Below are positions 1 to 9,649 of a DNA stretch of 64,000 nt, one piece after another. The DNA comes from Leptothoe kymatousa TAU-MAC 1615 (lineage in GTDB: Bacteria > Cyanobacteriota > Cyanobacteriia > Phormidesmidales > Phormidesmidaceae). The notes under the pieces were generated by a model. The model was not told the origin of the DNA. It did no database searches and was given only the letters and a program-made list of their open reading frames with translations. Made by a program: the position numbers and the translations under genes. The first letter of the stretch is position 1; each line of letters opens with the position of its first letter. The DNA lies in contig NZ_JADOER010000013.1 of the NCBI RefSeq assembly GCF_018739865.1, positions 1-64,000 on the forward strand, written 5' to 3'.

Positions 1-3000
1 TGGGTCAGTGGCACCATCGAGGAGGTTGACGACAAAGGTGCCCGCATCTTCGGTTTGGGTTTCGGTAATGGCAGCGGCGACCGTTGGGGTACCATTAGCT
101 CCGGTGATAGTTATCGTTGCGGTTTGGGCAACTGCGCCACCATTGCCATCAGTAATAGTGTAGGAATAGCTAATGACTTCTGAATTACCAACAGATAAAT
201 CGCCATAGGCACTGGCATCGATGGAGATGGTGTTGCCAAGGATAGTCACACCACTGTTATCACCGCCATCAAGTGTGAGGTTGGTAACGTTGATGGTGTC
301 AGCCGAATCTGGATCGGAGGCGGTACTCAGGAGATCAACTGTGAAGACTCCATCATTCTCGGTTTGAGTAACCGTAATAGGACCAGCAATCTGCGGATCA
401 TCATTTAATGGTGTGATGTCAACAATTCGGCTAAGAGTATTGCTGGCTGTGCCATCACTTACAACTATATCAATCGTGCGGCTAGCGGAACCGGCAGTGG
501 GATCTTCGCTAGTTGAGCTGTAGGTAATGCTTTGAATTGCGGTTTGATAATCGGCAACTGAGGCGTTACCACTAAGGGTCAATACTCCATTGATGTAGCT
601 GCCTGTAATCCCGTTTTGGTTGGTAAAGTCTAGCTGATCGTCTGCGGTGAATCCTGCAGATATGGTAAGGCTTGCCCCCGTCAGTTGAGGGCTGTCTAAA
701 TCGGTGATCAGTAAATCATCAAAGACAGCCGTACCCACGGGAGCATTCTCGGTGTATGCAGCATTTACTGGGTTTGTGGCTGTTGTGACTGCAACTGAAG
801 CGAGGTCAATGTTGGCCTGGGCTGAGGCTGTATTGTCACTAAAGGCAATTAGGTTGGGATCGTCGTAGGGATCGATGGCGCCGTTAAATGCTTGATAGTC
901 TTTAAGTTTGCCACTGAGAATAGCTGTGCCATTTGCATAGAGCGTGTAGCTGTCGCCCTGAATCGTTAGATCGTAGTTGGCTAGGCTAGTGGTATCAAAG
1001 GTGGCACCTTCTGCCTGGGTAAAGAGGGTTTCAAAACCGGTGGCGGATGCATCATCGGGTTCAACGGATGGATCATCTTGGGTGGCGCCATCGGACTGGG
1101 CCCAGATGCGATCGCTCCAAAAATCAAGCTCAATGGCTTTACTCGGATCATTGCTAACTATCAGCACGCTAAAGCCAGCCCGATCGTCCACCCCATCGCC
1201 ATCCTTATCAGACCCCGCATGGGATTCTGCATTAACCCGTGCCGTAAAGCTAATGGTAAACCCAGCAGAGGCATCTAGGGTTTGATCGGAGCGAGAGAAT
1301 CCGGCTAGCAAAGATGCATTTGCCGTGGTGTCTACATTGGTTACCCCACCGCCCACCGTTGGGGTAACCCCTGGACCGACATAGGTCCAACCTTGAGCAT
1401 CTGGCAATGTCCCCAGGGCACCGTCGTAGCGAAGTAAGGTCGTACCTAAAAGGGGCGAGTCGTTAGCCGTTGTGATATTGATTGTTTGAGCAACCGGTGC
1501 ATTGGCCGTGGTGTCACTCTCTTCTAGGACAACTTGAACGGTGCGGTTAGCGCCATCGGGGTTTTCGGAAATGTTTGCATAAGTAACATTTCGCAGCAAT
1601 GCCTGCACGACTTCAGGCAGCACATCGATGGCGGGGGCGGCATCAAAGGTGATTACTAGGGGGGCCAGGCTGGTGTCAAAACGAGTCCCCCCGGCCAGGG
1701 TACCAATACGAGTCCCTTCGTAGGTAACAATTCGACCATTTAGGCCAATTTGGCCGGTGCCATCACCTTGATTTTGAATGGCTAGCCGGTCATTCGCCGT
1801 GCTACCCGTCGCAATTTCAATGGTTAGATTGCCGCCATTAAAATTGCTCGAATCAATGTCGCTAACAAAGGCTGTGCCATTGATGGGCACGGGGATAGCA
1901 TTTTCGGCGTATGTTGTTGCCCCACCTGGCAAGCTGATTTCGGGGGCATCGTTAGCATCGAGAACGCTAACCTGGATAAAGTTGTTGTCCGTTTTCGCCC
2001 CACCTGTTCCAGAAAAACCATTGTCGTTGGCGGTAATCTGAATAGAGGTATTGCCTGTAAAATTATCGTCAGGGGTAAATGTGAGTCCATCTAGTGCATT
2101 ATTAACTTCGGTGAGGGTGCCTTCGATGGTCACCTGGCCAGAATTGTTATCGGTTACGGTGGCGCTACCCACGTTAACAACCGATAGGGTGCCATTGAAG
2201 GACCCTAATTGAACTGACACAGTGCCATTACCCGCATCGATGTCAGTAATCGAAATCAGGTTGTTATTGGTACCGTTAAAGACGAGGGGCTGTTCCTCAT
2301 TAACGGACTGTGGGTCTGGAAAGTTATTTACAGGCGCATCATTAACAGCGGTGACATCAATATCACGGGTGGCCGCATTACTAGGGGCGCCATCACCATC
2401 GGTTAAAACAAACTGAACCGTTCGTGTCGCCGTGTCGGGGGCGTCTGAACTATTGCCATATACGGCATTGCGCATAACAGCTTGAACGGCTGTTGGATTC
2501 GCGTTGGCATTAAATGTTACCTGTAGCGGGGTGAGCCCCGTCCCCCCGGCAACGGAACCAACAACCGTGCCTTGGTAGGTAACATCGCTGCCCGCAACAC
2601 CAACCTGCCCAGCGCCGGTGCCCTGGTTACGTATTTCTAGAACATCGTTGGCGGTGCCATTGGCGCTGAAGCTAACCGTTAGGGTGGCCGCATCGTAATT
2701 GGGGGTGGTATCAGCAGCGGTGGCTTGACCCGCAATGACGACGCTGTTGGCGTTTTCGGTATAGCTAACGTTGCCCGCTGATACTGTAATTGTGGGTGCT
2801 GTGTTAGGAACAGTGGTGGGGTGTTCCCCCAGACCTGCAAACTCGTTATTGGCAAACCCTTCCCACTCAGTCGCTGGGTCGAATGCATCGGTGGGATCGG
2901 TATCCCCAGCATCGATGGAGGGATGTTTGCGGCGTAAGGTGTTGTTGGCTGTTGAGGTTAAATCGCTACCCCACTGGGCACCGGGGTCTACACCAACTTG

Positions 3001-3321
3001 GCCAATGGAATCAATAACATCGCCAGCACCATTTTTGAAAACGACTGCATCATCCCCGGTGAAGAGAATGTTAGTTGAGGTCAGGTCGGATACCGCTAGG
3101 ATTGCCGCATCGGCATTGGGGTGGGCAATGACGAAAACGTCATCATTTTGGACGCTACCGCTGAGGGCAATGGTTCGCGATGGACTACTACCACCATTAA
3201 TGTAAATTTCTAGGGTATAACCACTTAGGTCAACAGGAGCGCCTGTATTGTTGTATAGCTCGAGGGCTCTATTACTGTTGCTACCTTCAACATATTCGGA
3301 AATAAACAGATCTGTTGCCAT
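1..3321 (-). CDS. Giant exported lamin-tail/cadherin-like repeat protein, C-terminus beyond window
   Basis: The frame is open without a stop from the ATG at 3321 to the window edge (1107 codons), so only the N-terminal part is seen. An AGAAGGT ribosome site lies 6 nt upstream of the start. Residues 1-165 match a lamin-tail domain (LFISEYVEGSNSN, then ALELYNNTGAPVDLSGY). Cadherin-like repeats follow near 187-330, 337-457, 470-617 and 854-972, each ending in a VNDAP or similar motif. A concanavalin-like domain with an Asp-rich calcium-type loop (SDKDGDGVDD) sits near 620-845. VCBS-like repeats start near 975, and a second (TQTEDAGTFVVNLLDGATD) is entering as the window ends. There is no N-terminal signal peptide. 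In this family that usually means type I secretion through a C-terminal signal, which lies outside the window. Likely a surface adhesin or matrix protein. An enzymatic domain further downstream, as in lamin-tail nucleases, cannot be excluded. Confidence 0.85.
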   Translation of the reverse strand, partial: MATDLFISEYVEGSNSNRALELYNNTGAPVDLSGYTLEIYINGGSSPSRTIALSGSVQNDDVFVIAHPNADAAILAVSDLTSTNILFTGDDAVVFKNGAGDVIDSIGQVGVDPGAQWGSDLTSTANNTLRRKHPSIDAGDTDPTDAFDPATEWEGFANNEFAGLGEHPTTVPNTAPTITVSAGNVSYTENANSVVIAGQATAADTTPNYDAATLTVSFSANGTANDVLEIRNQGTGAGQVGVAGSDVTYQGTVVGSVAGGTGLTPLQVTFNANANPTAVQAVMRNAVYGNSSDAPDTATRTVQFVLTDGDGAPSNAATRDIDVTAVNDAPVNNFPDPQSVNEEQPLVFNGTNNNLISITDIDAGNGTVSVQLGSFNGTLSVVNVGSATVTDNNSGQVTIEGTLTEVNNALDGLTFTPDDNFTGNTSIQITANDNGFSGTGGAKTDNNFIQVSVLDANDAPEISLPGGATTYAENAIPVPINGTAFVSDIDSSNFNGGNLTIEIATGSTANDRLAIQNQGDGTGQIGLNGRIVTYEGTRIGTLAGGTRFDTSLAPLVITFDAAPAIDVLPEVVQALLRNVTYANISENPDGANRTVQVVLEESDTTANAPVAQTINITTANDSPLLGTTLLRYDGALGTLPDAQGWTYVGPGVTPTVGGGVTNVDTTANASLLAGFSRSDQTLDASAGFTISFTARVNAESHAGSDKDGDGVDDRAGFSVLIVSNDPSKAIELDFWSDRIWAQSDGATQDDPSVEPDDASATGFETLFTQAEGATFDTTSLANYDLTIQGDSYTLYANGTAILSGKLKDYQAFNGAIDPYDDPNLIAFSDNTASAQANIDLASVAVTTATNPVNAAYTENAPVGTAVFDDLLITDLDSPQLTGASLTISAGFTADDQLDFTNQNGITGSYINGVLTLSGNASVADYQTAIQSITYSSTSEDPTAGSASRTIDIVVSDGTASNTLSRIVDITPLNDDPQIAGPITVTQTENDGVFTVDLLSTASDPDSADTINVTNLTLDGGDNSGVTILGNTISIDASAYGDLSVGNSEVISYSYTITDGNGGAVAQTATITITGANGTPTVAAAITETQTEDAGTFVVNLLDGATDP

Positions 3322-3933
3322 GTGGTTACCTTCTATGTGCTAGGCGTAGGGTTTGGAAAATTAAATGCACCCCAATAGTTCAGATGACTGTTTAGGTCAA
3401 AATCATCCTTTTGGAGAAACAATAATGATGTTCAAACTTTTAAGACAAATGTCCTAGGCCGCCTCCTGTAAGTTGCCCATAACGAAAAGTGAGCCAACAT
3501 GCTATAACCCGGAAAATGCCTGTTAATAAAGGGGGTTTGACACTATTCTCACGGACTTGAAATGTACAAATGTTTATTGAAATCTCAGCAAGAATACTGA
3601 AAATATATGCAGTACCAACTTGACTTTCATGCCAGCCAACGTTGGTGATTGAAAAATAGAACAAAAAAATGAAATGAGATTTTACAATTTCTCATTTCTC
3701 CGCAAAAACCAAGAGGGAGGTGCTTAAAAAGTAACCCTCTTATTTTTCAAGGCGGTTTATCCCTTTATGCATAAAATATTTCAACAAAATAATTTATGCA
3801 TAGGATGTCGGTGATTTAAGAAAAGCGTTAGAGCACTGAAAAGAAGAAAATTAGGCTGTAATATTTATCTGGAAACTGGCGTTTTCCTACGGAGGATAAC
3901 TAAAGGGACCATAATTAGTTCAGGAATTGACCT
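3322..3933. other. 612-nt intergenic region with hairpins and a repeated palindrome
   Basis: No convincing gene is present between the divergently transcribed repeat protein and the M23 peptidase. Visible structure: a 9-bp hairpin at 3671-3698 (GAAATGAGA / TCTCATTTC), a terminator-like hairpin at 3711-3741 (AAGAGGG / CCCTCTT followed by ATTTTT), and two copies of TTTATGCATA at 3764-3773 and 3793-3802. The repeated decamer could be a regulator site for either flanking gene. The terminator-like hairpin has no gene upstream on the plus strand, so an unannotated small RNA is possible but unproven. Confidence 0.5.
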
Positions 3934-4803
3934 ATGGTGATGCGACGACGAGATGTACTAGCCGGTTTAGTTGCAACCGGTGGTTTGGTGACATGGGGGC
4001 TGATGGGGCAAACGGCCCATGCCTACGATGTTACGATTTCGCCGACGTCGCCTCAGCTGGGGGATACTATCTCAGTTATTGTGCGGGCTAGAAATGGGGC
4101 AAGTGTTGCGCCGACCATTATGGCTAATGGGAAGGCATATCCTAGTTTTCCGTTGCCGGACAATCGCTTCCGTGCGTTTGTTCCCACAAGTCCCTTAGAT
4201 CCACCGGGGCGGATGGTGATTCAGGTGGATGGTTCTGAGGAAACCCGGAGTTTGGCCGTGGGGTTGCGCGATCGCAGCTTCCGCACCCAATGGATCACCC
4301 TACGCGGCAGCGGCAGCCTGGGCACAGACCATGAATTTGACCGGGTGGATGCATTTAAGGCGTTAGTCACCCCAGATCGGCTTTGGAGTGGTAAGTTGTT
4401 GCGCCCCAGCCAGGGACGGGTCAGTTCCGAGTATGGCGTGCGCCGCTACTACAATGGAGAATTTGCTGAAAACTATTACCACCGTGGCGTAGATTATGCC
4501 GCTGGCACCGGTGCCCCCATCGTTGCTCCGGCGGCGGGCTACGTTCGTCTGGTGGGGCGCGTGGCCGATGGCTTCGAGCTCCATGGCAACACCGTCGGCA
4601 TCGACCATGGTCAGGGGTTGTTGAGCATCATGATCCACCTGAGTCGCATTGACGTACAGGAAGGAGACTTTGTTAAAGCCGGTCAGCGTGTGGGGGCCAT
4701 TGGGTCTACGGGGGCAGCAACGGGACCCCATTTACACTGGGGACTGTATATGAATCAGGTTTCGGTGGACCCAGTGCCCTGGCGTTTCGATGGTTTTGAA
4801 TAG
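3934..4803 (+). CDS. Tat-exported M23 family metallopeptidase (LytM-like)
   Basis: Predicted zinc-dependent peptidoglycan endopeptidase of 289 aa. The N-terminus has a twin-arginine signal (RRRDVLAG) followed by a hydrophobic stretch and an AHA cleavage site near residue 30, suggesting export of a folded protein. A beta-rich domain follows, then the M23 domain at about 155-280. Zinc-binding and catalytic motifs are visible: HRGVD (His183, Asp187) and HLH (His266, His268), plus the typical GATGPHLHWG context. The start at 3934 is preferred because AGGA lies 8 nt upstream; a second ATG at 3940 would leave poor spacing. It is monocistronic and converges with the next gene. Whether it cleaves peptidoglycan or another peptide cannot be seen from sequence, but the HxxxD/HxH set is intact. 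Confidence 0.9.
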   Translation: MVMRRRDVLAGLVATGGLVTWGLMGQTAHAYDVTISPTSPQLGDTISVIVRARNGASVAPTIMANGKAYPSFPLPDNRFRAFVPTSPLDPPGRMVIQVDGSEETRSLAVGLRDRSFRTQWITLRGSGSLGTDHEFDRVDAFKALVTPDRLWSGKLLRPSQGRVSSEYGVRRYYNGEFAENYYHRGVDYAAGTGAPIVAPAAGYVRLVGRVADGFELHGNTVGIDHGQGLLSIMIHLSRIDVQEGDFVKAGQRVGAIGSTGAATGPHLHWGLYMNQVSVDPVPWRFDGFE

Positions 4804-4875
4804 GCGCATCTCAGGGATGGGCCCTGGCAACGTAGGGATCAATGCAGGTTGTAGAAGCCATTGAGGCGATTTTGA

Positions 4876-5298
4876 CTAAGTTATAGAAAGATAATAAATA
4901 AGCAGCGCGCCGCTGTAGGTCCAGTCACAAAGAACGCAGCCTAGGGTATACCAGGAGAAAAAAGGGGTTCCATGGCCTTGGTATTTGGCAATGTCCCAAC
5001 AGCCGTGGAGGAAAATTGCAGCGATCACCCCCATGGGAGAGGAGATTAAACTCAGGCTAGAGACCACAATCAGCGCCGTTGCAATCAACCATTCGCACCG
5101 TTGGGAATTTGCCTGTTTCCAGGCCGCCCATGGATAGGTAAAGTTCATCGCAATGGAAAAGAAAATGGCAATTTGCCAGACAAATGCTGTTGGCAAGCTC
5201 CAGTGGGCCAATAACAACGCAGCCACATAAACGGAAGCTGCCAGTTTGAGCCACAGAAATTGTCTTGAAAATAGATGATCGTGGGTAAGGTCGGTCAT
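4876..5298 (-). CDS. Hypothetical four-helix membrane protein
   Basis: A 140-aa protein with about four hydrophobic segments (near 20-40, 42-58, 70-95 and 118-138) and a short charged N-terminus. I do not recognise the family. The C-terminal half has a conserved-looking stretch, HGCWDIAKYQGHG, between membrane helices; clustered His, Asp and Lys there could be a functional site. It converges with the M23 gene and its start lies about 120 nt from the divergent K+ channel gene, so both may share a promoter region. Function unknown. Confidence 0.7.
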   Translation of the reverse strand: MTDLTHDHLFSRQFLWLKLAASVYVAALLLAHWSLPTAFVWQIAIFFSIAMNFTYPWAAWKQANSQRCEWLIATALIVVSSLSLISSPMGVIAAIFLHGCWDIAKYQGHGTPFFSWYTLGCVLCDWTYSGALLIYYLSIT

Positions 5299-5420
5299 GG
5301 TGATTTATTGATCCTTGTGCATGTATCTCCACAAAAATGCGCTACTTTGCAGCCTTGCATACTGTCTAAAATTGTTTTCCCCATTAGGATAAAACCCTGC
5401 TGACTACGGGGTAGACCATC

Positions 5421-6479
5421 GTGGAAAGATCGCTGCAGCGCATTATTCTTGGCGTTAGCTTTTTTATTACCACAGTCATCGTGGCTGTGATTGGGTACGT
5501 TGCGGCGGGCTGGGCCTTGATGGATGCCATCTACATGGTGATTATTACCATCTTTGGGGTGGGCTACGGCGAAGTAAAACCGCTAGAGTCTAACAGCCTC
5601 AAGGTATTTACCATTTTAGTGATCATTGCTGGTGTTTTATCCGTCACCTACATTATTTCCGGTGTCGTACAGTCCGTAGCAGCAGGGGAAATTCGTCAGG
5701 CGCTGAGCCTTAAACGTATGAGTGAAACCATTGCCAACTTAAAAGGCCATGTGATTATCTGCGGCTATGGTCGCATTGGGCAGCTGCTGGCCCAACAACT
5801 ACAGCAGGATGGCCTGCCCTTTATTGTGGTAGATGCGGATCCCACCCGGGTCAGTTTGGGCCAAGAACAGGGATATCTAATGCATTTGGGCAACGCCACC
5901 GATGAACCAAGCCTAGAATCCGTTGGCATCCGGCGGGCGCGGGCGTTGGCCACCGTGCTGCCCGATGATGCGGCCAATGTGTTTATTACCCTAACGGCGC
6001 GTGAGCTCAACAGCAGCATTACAATTTTGTCCCGGGGAGAACTTCCATCAACTGAGAAAAAGCTGCGGCTGGCGGGGGCAAACCATGTGGTTTTGCCTGC
6101 GACCATTAGCGCGGGGAGGATGGCAAACCTATTAATTAACCCGGCAGCAGAAGATTTCTTAGCCCAGGGAGAGGGGCGTAAGGCGCTAAATCAGCTACTG
6201 TCAGAAATTGATATTCAACTGAGCGAGCTGCCCATTGAAGCCCAGTCTAGTTTGTTGGGGGCAACTATCCGGGATATTGAAACCCAGGGAAAAGGCACCT
6301 TTATTATTGTTGCCCTGCGGCGTCAATCGGGGGAAATTTTAGTCCACCCCACGCAGGATACTTTTTTGGCGGGAGGAGATGCGTTAATTCTGATGGGACA
6401 CCAGGGCGACCTACCGTCGGTAATCAGGCGTCAGCTGGTGAAGCCAGAGCTACGCTACCGTGGGGCTCGCGTTCGGTAG
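5421..6479 (+). CDS. Two-TM potassium channel with RCK (TrkA-N/TrkA-C) domains
   Basis: A 352-aa Kch/MthK-type channel that starts with GTG. Two transmembrane helices (about 8-30 and 62-85) flank a pore loop with filter GVGYGE at 46-51, instead of the usual TVGYGD. A cytoplasmic TrkA-N (RCK) domain begins near residue 107 with the dinucleotide-binding motif GYGRIG at 115-120 and the acidic strand end VVDAD. A TrkA-C domain occupies about 260-340. RCK domains gate such channels in response to ions or nucleotides. The enzyme class is clear; ion selectivity is less certain because the filter threonine and aspartate are replaced by glycine and glutamate. The gene stands alone, followed 94 nt later by the CBS-EAL gene. 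Confidence 0.88.
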   Translation: MERSLQRIILGVSFFITTVIVAVIGYVAAGWALMDAIYMVIITIFGVGYGEVKPLESNSLKVFTILVIIAGVLSVTYIISGVVQSVAAGEIRQALSLKRMSETIANLKGHVIICGYGRIGQLLAQQLQQDGLPFIVVDADPTRVSLGQEQGYLMHLGNATDEPSLESVGIRRARALATVLPDDAANVFITLTARELNSSITILSRGELPSTEKKLRLAGANHVVLPATISAGRMANLLINPAAEDFLAQGEGRKALNQLLSEIDIQLSELPIEAQSSLLGATIRDIETQGKGTFIIVALRRQSGEILVHPTQDTFLAGGDALILMGHQGDLPSVIRRQLVKPELRYRGARVR

Positions 6480-6573
6480 GGAAAACTACGGTACAGTCAG
6501 GCCTAGGGATAAAATCAGCCCATAAATGGTTAGAGGACTTAGCATATATAAAGCTTAGCTCCCTAGTATCCCG

Positions 6574-8334
6574 ATGAATCAATCGCTTAATTCCTACGAT
6601 ACTCCTGAAAAAGCAATACTCCCAGCACCCCCCGCCGTTTCATCTAATGCAACACTGGCAACGGTGATTGAATTGATGAACAATTATCGGATGTGTGAAA
6701 TTTCGGGCTATGGGCAGCAAAACACGTCAAAAAATGATTGGCAACATTTACGTCGAAATCCAGGCTGCGTCTTAATAACAGAACAAGAAAAACTGCAGGG
6801 GATTTTGACTGAACGGGATATCGTTCGCCTCACCATGAACGAAACGGATCTTGAAGCAACCTCGGTCGCTGCAGTGATGAATACGCCTGTATTTAGTCTG
6901 ATGCGGGAAGAAGTAACTGACCTTGTTGTGGTGTATAACTTGATGCGACGTCATCGAGTGCGGCATTTGCCCATCATCGATGCAGAGCACCATGTGCAGG
7001 GCTTAATCACCGTTTCTAGCCTGCGCCGCACAATTAACACCAGTTACTTTCTGCGCTTTCGTTTAGTCAGGGAGGTGATGAATCCCCAAGTTGTTACCGT
7101 TTTGCCAACAGATTCGGTGCGGGCCGCCGTACAACGCCTGACGGCTTATAACATTAGCTGTGTTGTTGTTGTCCAACCCCACAGCGTAAATTTGGACAAC
7201 TCTGAGGATTGGGGATTTCAGTTTAGCCGTTCGGAACAAATACCCATCGGCATTGTTACAGAGCGAGATATCCTACAGTTTAAGGCCTTGGGCCTAGATT
7301 TAACCACGGTGACGGTGGCGGATGTTATGAGTAGCCCGCTAGCCTGTGTGAGGCCAGAAGATACCCTGGATATGACCCAGGAACTGATGCAGAAAAAGTG
7401 GATCAGGCGCTTAGTGGTGACCACACCCCAAGGGTTTTTGGCTGGCATTGTTACCGAAACGAATCTCACCCAGGTACTGGATCCGGTGGAGCTCTATGGC
7501 GTGTTAGAGATTTTGCAGCTACAGGTTTGTAACCTATCTGAAAGTCGCGATCGCTTATTAAAGGCCCAGAACTTTGACCTGGTGATGGCCTTTGACTACC
7601 AAGAGTTTGGTCTGGTGTATCAGCCCCAGCTGGAGTTGAACAGTAATAAAATTACCGGGGCCGAAGCCCTAATTCGCTGGAATTCAACCACCCTGGGCAA
7701 CGTGTCGCCGGTTGATTTTATCCCTTGGGCAGAGCAAACGGGATTTATCCTTAAATTAGGCTATTGGATCTTAGAAACGGCCTGTAAACAAGCGGTACGG
7801 TGGCAACAGATGAGTGCTTGGGAAGATGTGTCCATCGCCGTCAATATTTCCACCAAGCAACTGATGGATCATCATTTTATTAGTCGTACCATGGAGATTC
7901 TTCAGGCTACTGGATTGCCTGCCCATTGTTTAAAGTTGGAGCTGACCGAAAGTGTATTGGTGGAAAACGTTAGCTTGATAGCAGAAAAGCTAAAGCGGTT
8001 ACAAGAATTGGGCTTACAGATTGCCATCGATGATTTTGGCACGGGTTACGCCTCGCTTTCCTATCTCCAACATTTTCATTTCGATATTTTGAAGTTCGAT
8101 CGATTGTTCATTATGGAAATCGACCAAAATCCGAAAAAGCAAGCGATCGTCAGTTCTATTTTGCGCATGGCAAAACAGCTGCACTTTAAGGTAGTGGCCG
8201 AAGGTGTGGAGACCCAGGCTGAAAAAGACTTTCTGACGGTGCAGGAATGCCACTACATGCAAGGGTTTCTGTTGAGCCGTCCCTTAACGGTGCAAGACTG
8301 GTCTGATTTTATGGAAAATCACTATCGTAGTTAA
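6574..8334 (+). CDS. Four-CBS-domain EAL protein, predicted c-di-GMP phosphodiesterase
   Basis: A 586-aa soluble protein. Two tandem CBS pairs (Bateman modules) occupy about 15-155 and 165-305; each has the typical GILTERDIV or GIVTERDIL strand-helix motif. A short linker leads to an EAL domain at about 330-580. Catalytic signature elements are present: EALIRW (EAL at 364-366), NIST, ELTES, DDFGTGYASL, KFDR and AEGVET. This suggests an active cyclic-di-GMP phosphodiesterase. There is no GGDEF domain, so the CBS modules are the only visible input; in other families they bind adenine nucleotides. The inference is an energy-sensing c-di-GMP hydrolase. Its TAA stop overlaps the stop of the convergent gene on a GTTAAC palindrome. 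Confidence 0.9.
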   Translation: MNQSLNSYDTPEKAILPAPPAVSSNATLATVIELMNNYRMCEISGYGQQNTSKNDWQHLRRNPGCVLITEQEKLQGILTERDIVRLTMNETDLEATSVAAVMNTPVFSLMREEVTDLVVVYNLMRRHRVRHLPIIDAEHHVQGLITVSSLRRTINTSYFLRFRLVREVMNPQVVTVLPTDSVRAAVQRLTAYNISCVVVVQPHSVNLDNSEDWGFQFSRSEQIPIGIVTERDILQFKALGLDLTTVTVADVMSSPLACVRPEDTLDMTQELMQKKWIRRLVVTTPQGFLAGIVTETNLTQVLDPVELYGVLEILQLQVCNLSESRDRLLKAQNFDLVMAFDYQEFGLVYQPQLELNSNKITGAEALIRWNSTTLGNVSPVDFIPWAEQTGFILKLGYWILETACKQAVRWQQMSAWEDVSIAVNISTKQLMDHHFISRTMEILQATGLPAHCLKLELTESVLVENVSLIAEKLKRLQELGLQIAIDDFGTGYASLSYLQHFHFDILKFDRLFIMEIDQNPKKQAIVSSILRMAKQLHFKVVAEGVETQAEKDFLTVQECHYMQGFLLSRPLTVQDWSDFMENHYRS

Positions 8335-8540
8335 CCATCGGGAAATTGCCAGCAGGCAATCGCTTCTACGTGGTTGCTGCCGCAGTGATGGCAGGCGGTT
8401 TTGCCCGAGGCCACCCATTCTTCATGGCATTGGCGACAATGGCAAAATACGTTATTGCGATTTGCCTCTGCAAACCGTCGTCGCCATTCTGCCAGTTCTT
8501 CGGCACTTAGTTGCTGTGGCCAGTTGTTGTGATCAGTCAT
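8331..8540 (-). CDS. Small zinc-ribbon-like protein
   Basis: A 69-aa soluble protein. The C-terminal half carries two metal-binding knuckles, CHCRQC and CHHC, separated by about 13 residues, giving a four-cysteine zinc ribbon with extra histidines. The ATG at 8540 is chosen because AGGAGAGAG sits just upstream; a GTG at 8555 would place that ribosome site inside the coding region. The last codons overlap the convergent CBS-EAL gene by 4 nt. No catalytic domain is visible; a nucleic-acid or protein-binding role is possible but unknown. Confidence 0.75.
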   Translation of the reverse strand: MTDHNNWPQQLSAEELAEWRRRFAEANRNNVFCHCRQCHEEWVASGKTACHHCGSNHVEAIACWQFPDG

Positions 8541-8704
8541 GGACTCTCTCCTCACTGCCCTAGGTAACGACGTGGTTTTGGCATGTGCAACGTTGATCGA
8601 GGTTTAACCTGGGAGCACGTATGAATTTACGACATCCAGATTGTTATACTGCCGTGGCTATCAATTGTTTAACACGGTCGCATTGCCTGTCAGGGTGGCT
8701 AGGG

Positions 8705-9649
8705 CTAATTTTTAAGTTTGGGATTGGTCTGATTATAGCGGGAGAGGGCCACGGCAATGCTGAGGGCAAGAATGCCCGCAATTAACAATGTGGTGGGAGA
8801 CGCGCCCAGGGTTTCAAAATATTGGGTGTAAAAGTGAATAGCCCCAAAAACAGATAGGGCATTGACTGCCCAGCGACGGTTTTGGCGGGCGGCCCAAATG
8901 GCAGTGCCGATTAGGGTGATGGCCCAAGCCAAGGCGAAAAACCAATCGGGGATAATGATATTACTGCTATCAAAGCTCCAGCTATCGGGTTGTCGCCAGA
9001 GAGAATCGCCCCACAGGGACCCGACCCAAAAGCCAAAGTTGACTAAAAATAGGGAGGTGCGGGACACTGCGATCGCTAAGTGGGCATAATCCACCGATAG
9101 CCTATGGGCGAGAAAATAAGCCCCCCACCCCAGGGCACTAAACAACAGCACCGTCATCAACGGTTGGCGAATGATCAAAAAATAGCTAGCGGAGCCATAC
9201 ATGGCCATGGCTCCCACCGTTGCAGACAGCGCCAGGGTGGCAATAATCATCAGCAGGGTGCGCTTCGTCAGAATGCCGCCGATGGCACACAGCACCATCA
9301 CCAACAAAAAGCCACCAACGCTCCCTGCCGTGAGGGCCAAAATGCTACCACTGGCCAGCAGGGTGCCGACCAATAACAAAATGATGCCCAACACGCCCCA
9401 CTGTTGGGCATAGTGGGTTTGAACGTAAATGCCACCGGCTGAGAGGGCTAACCCCAGGGCAAGGGCCGTCCAAAAGGAAGGCAACAGCGCCATGGCCCCT
9501 AAGATTGCGGCAATCACCCCAAAGCTGATCAAGATATTAAACGCTAGGGAGCCGGTAGCTTCGCTGGCAAAGGATTTAATCCGGTTATACTCGTCTTGAT
9601 CAATTCGACCCTCTGCCAACAGTTTATCGATATCAATCGTGACTTTCAT
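8705..9649 (-). CDS. DUF2157 family polytopic membrane protein
   Basis: A 314-aa protein with a short soluble N-terminus (KVTIDIDKLLAEGRIDQDEYNRI) typical of DUF2157, then about nine hydrophobic helices rich in Ala, Leu and Gly. Function of the family is unknown. The start is uncertain: a GTG at 9697 would overlap the upstream gene by 65 nt, while the ATG codons at 9658 and 9649 fit the family's usual N-terminus better. The upstream P-loop kinase gene ends at 9633, so the two are translationally coupled or nearly so. It lies at the downstream end of a block of short genes all on the minus strand. Confidence 0.8.
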   Translation of the reverse strand: MKVTIDIDKLLAEGRIDQDEYNRIKSFASEATGSLAFNILISFGVIAAILGAMALLPSFWTALALGLALSAGGIYVQTHYAQQWGVLGIILLLVGTLLASGSILALTAGSVGGFLLVMVLCAIGGILTKRTLLMIIATLALSATVGAMAMYGSASYFLIIRQPLMTVLLFSALGWGAYFLAHRLSVDYAHLAIAVSRTSLFLVNFGFWVGSLWGDSLWRQPDSWSFDSSNIIIPDWFFALAWAITLIGTAIWAARQNRRWAVNALSVFGAIHFYTQYFETLGASPTTLLIAGILALSIAVALSRYNQTNPKLKN

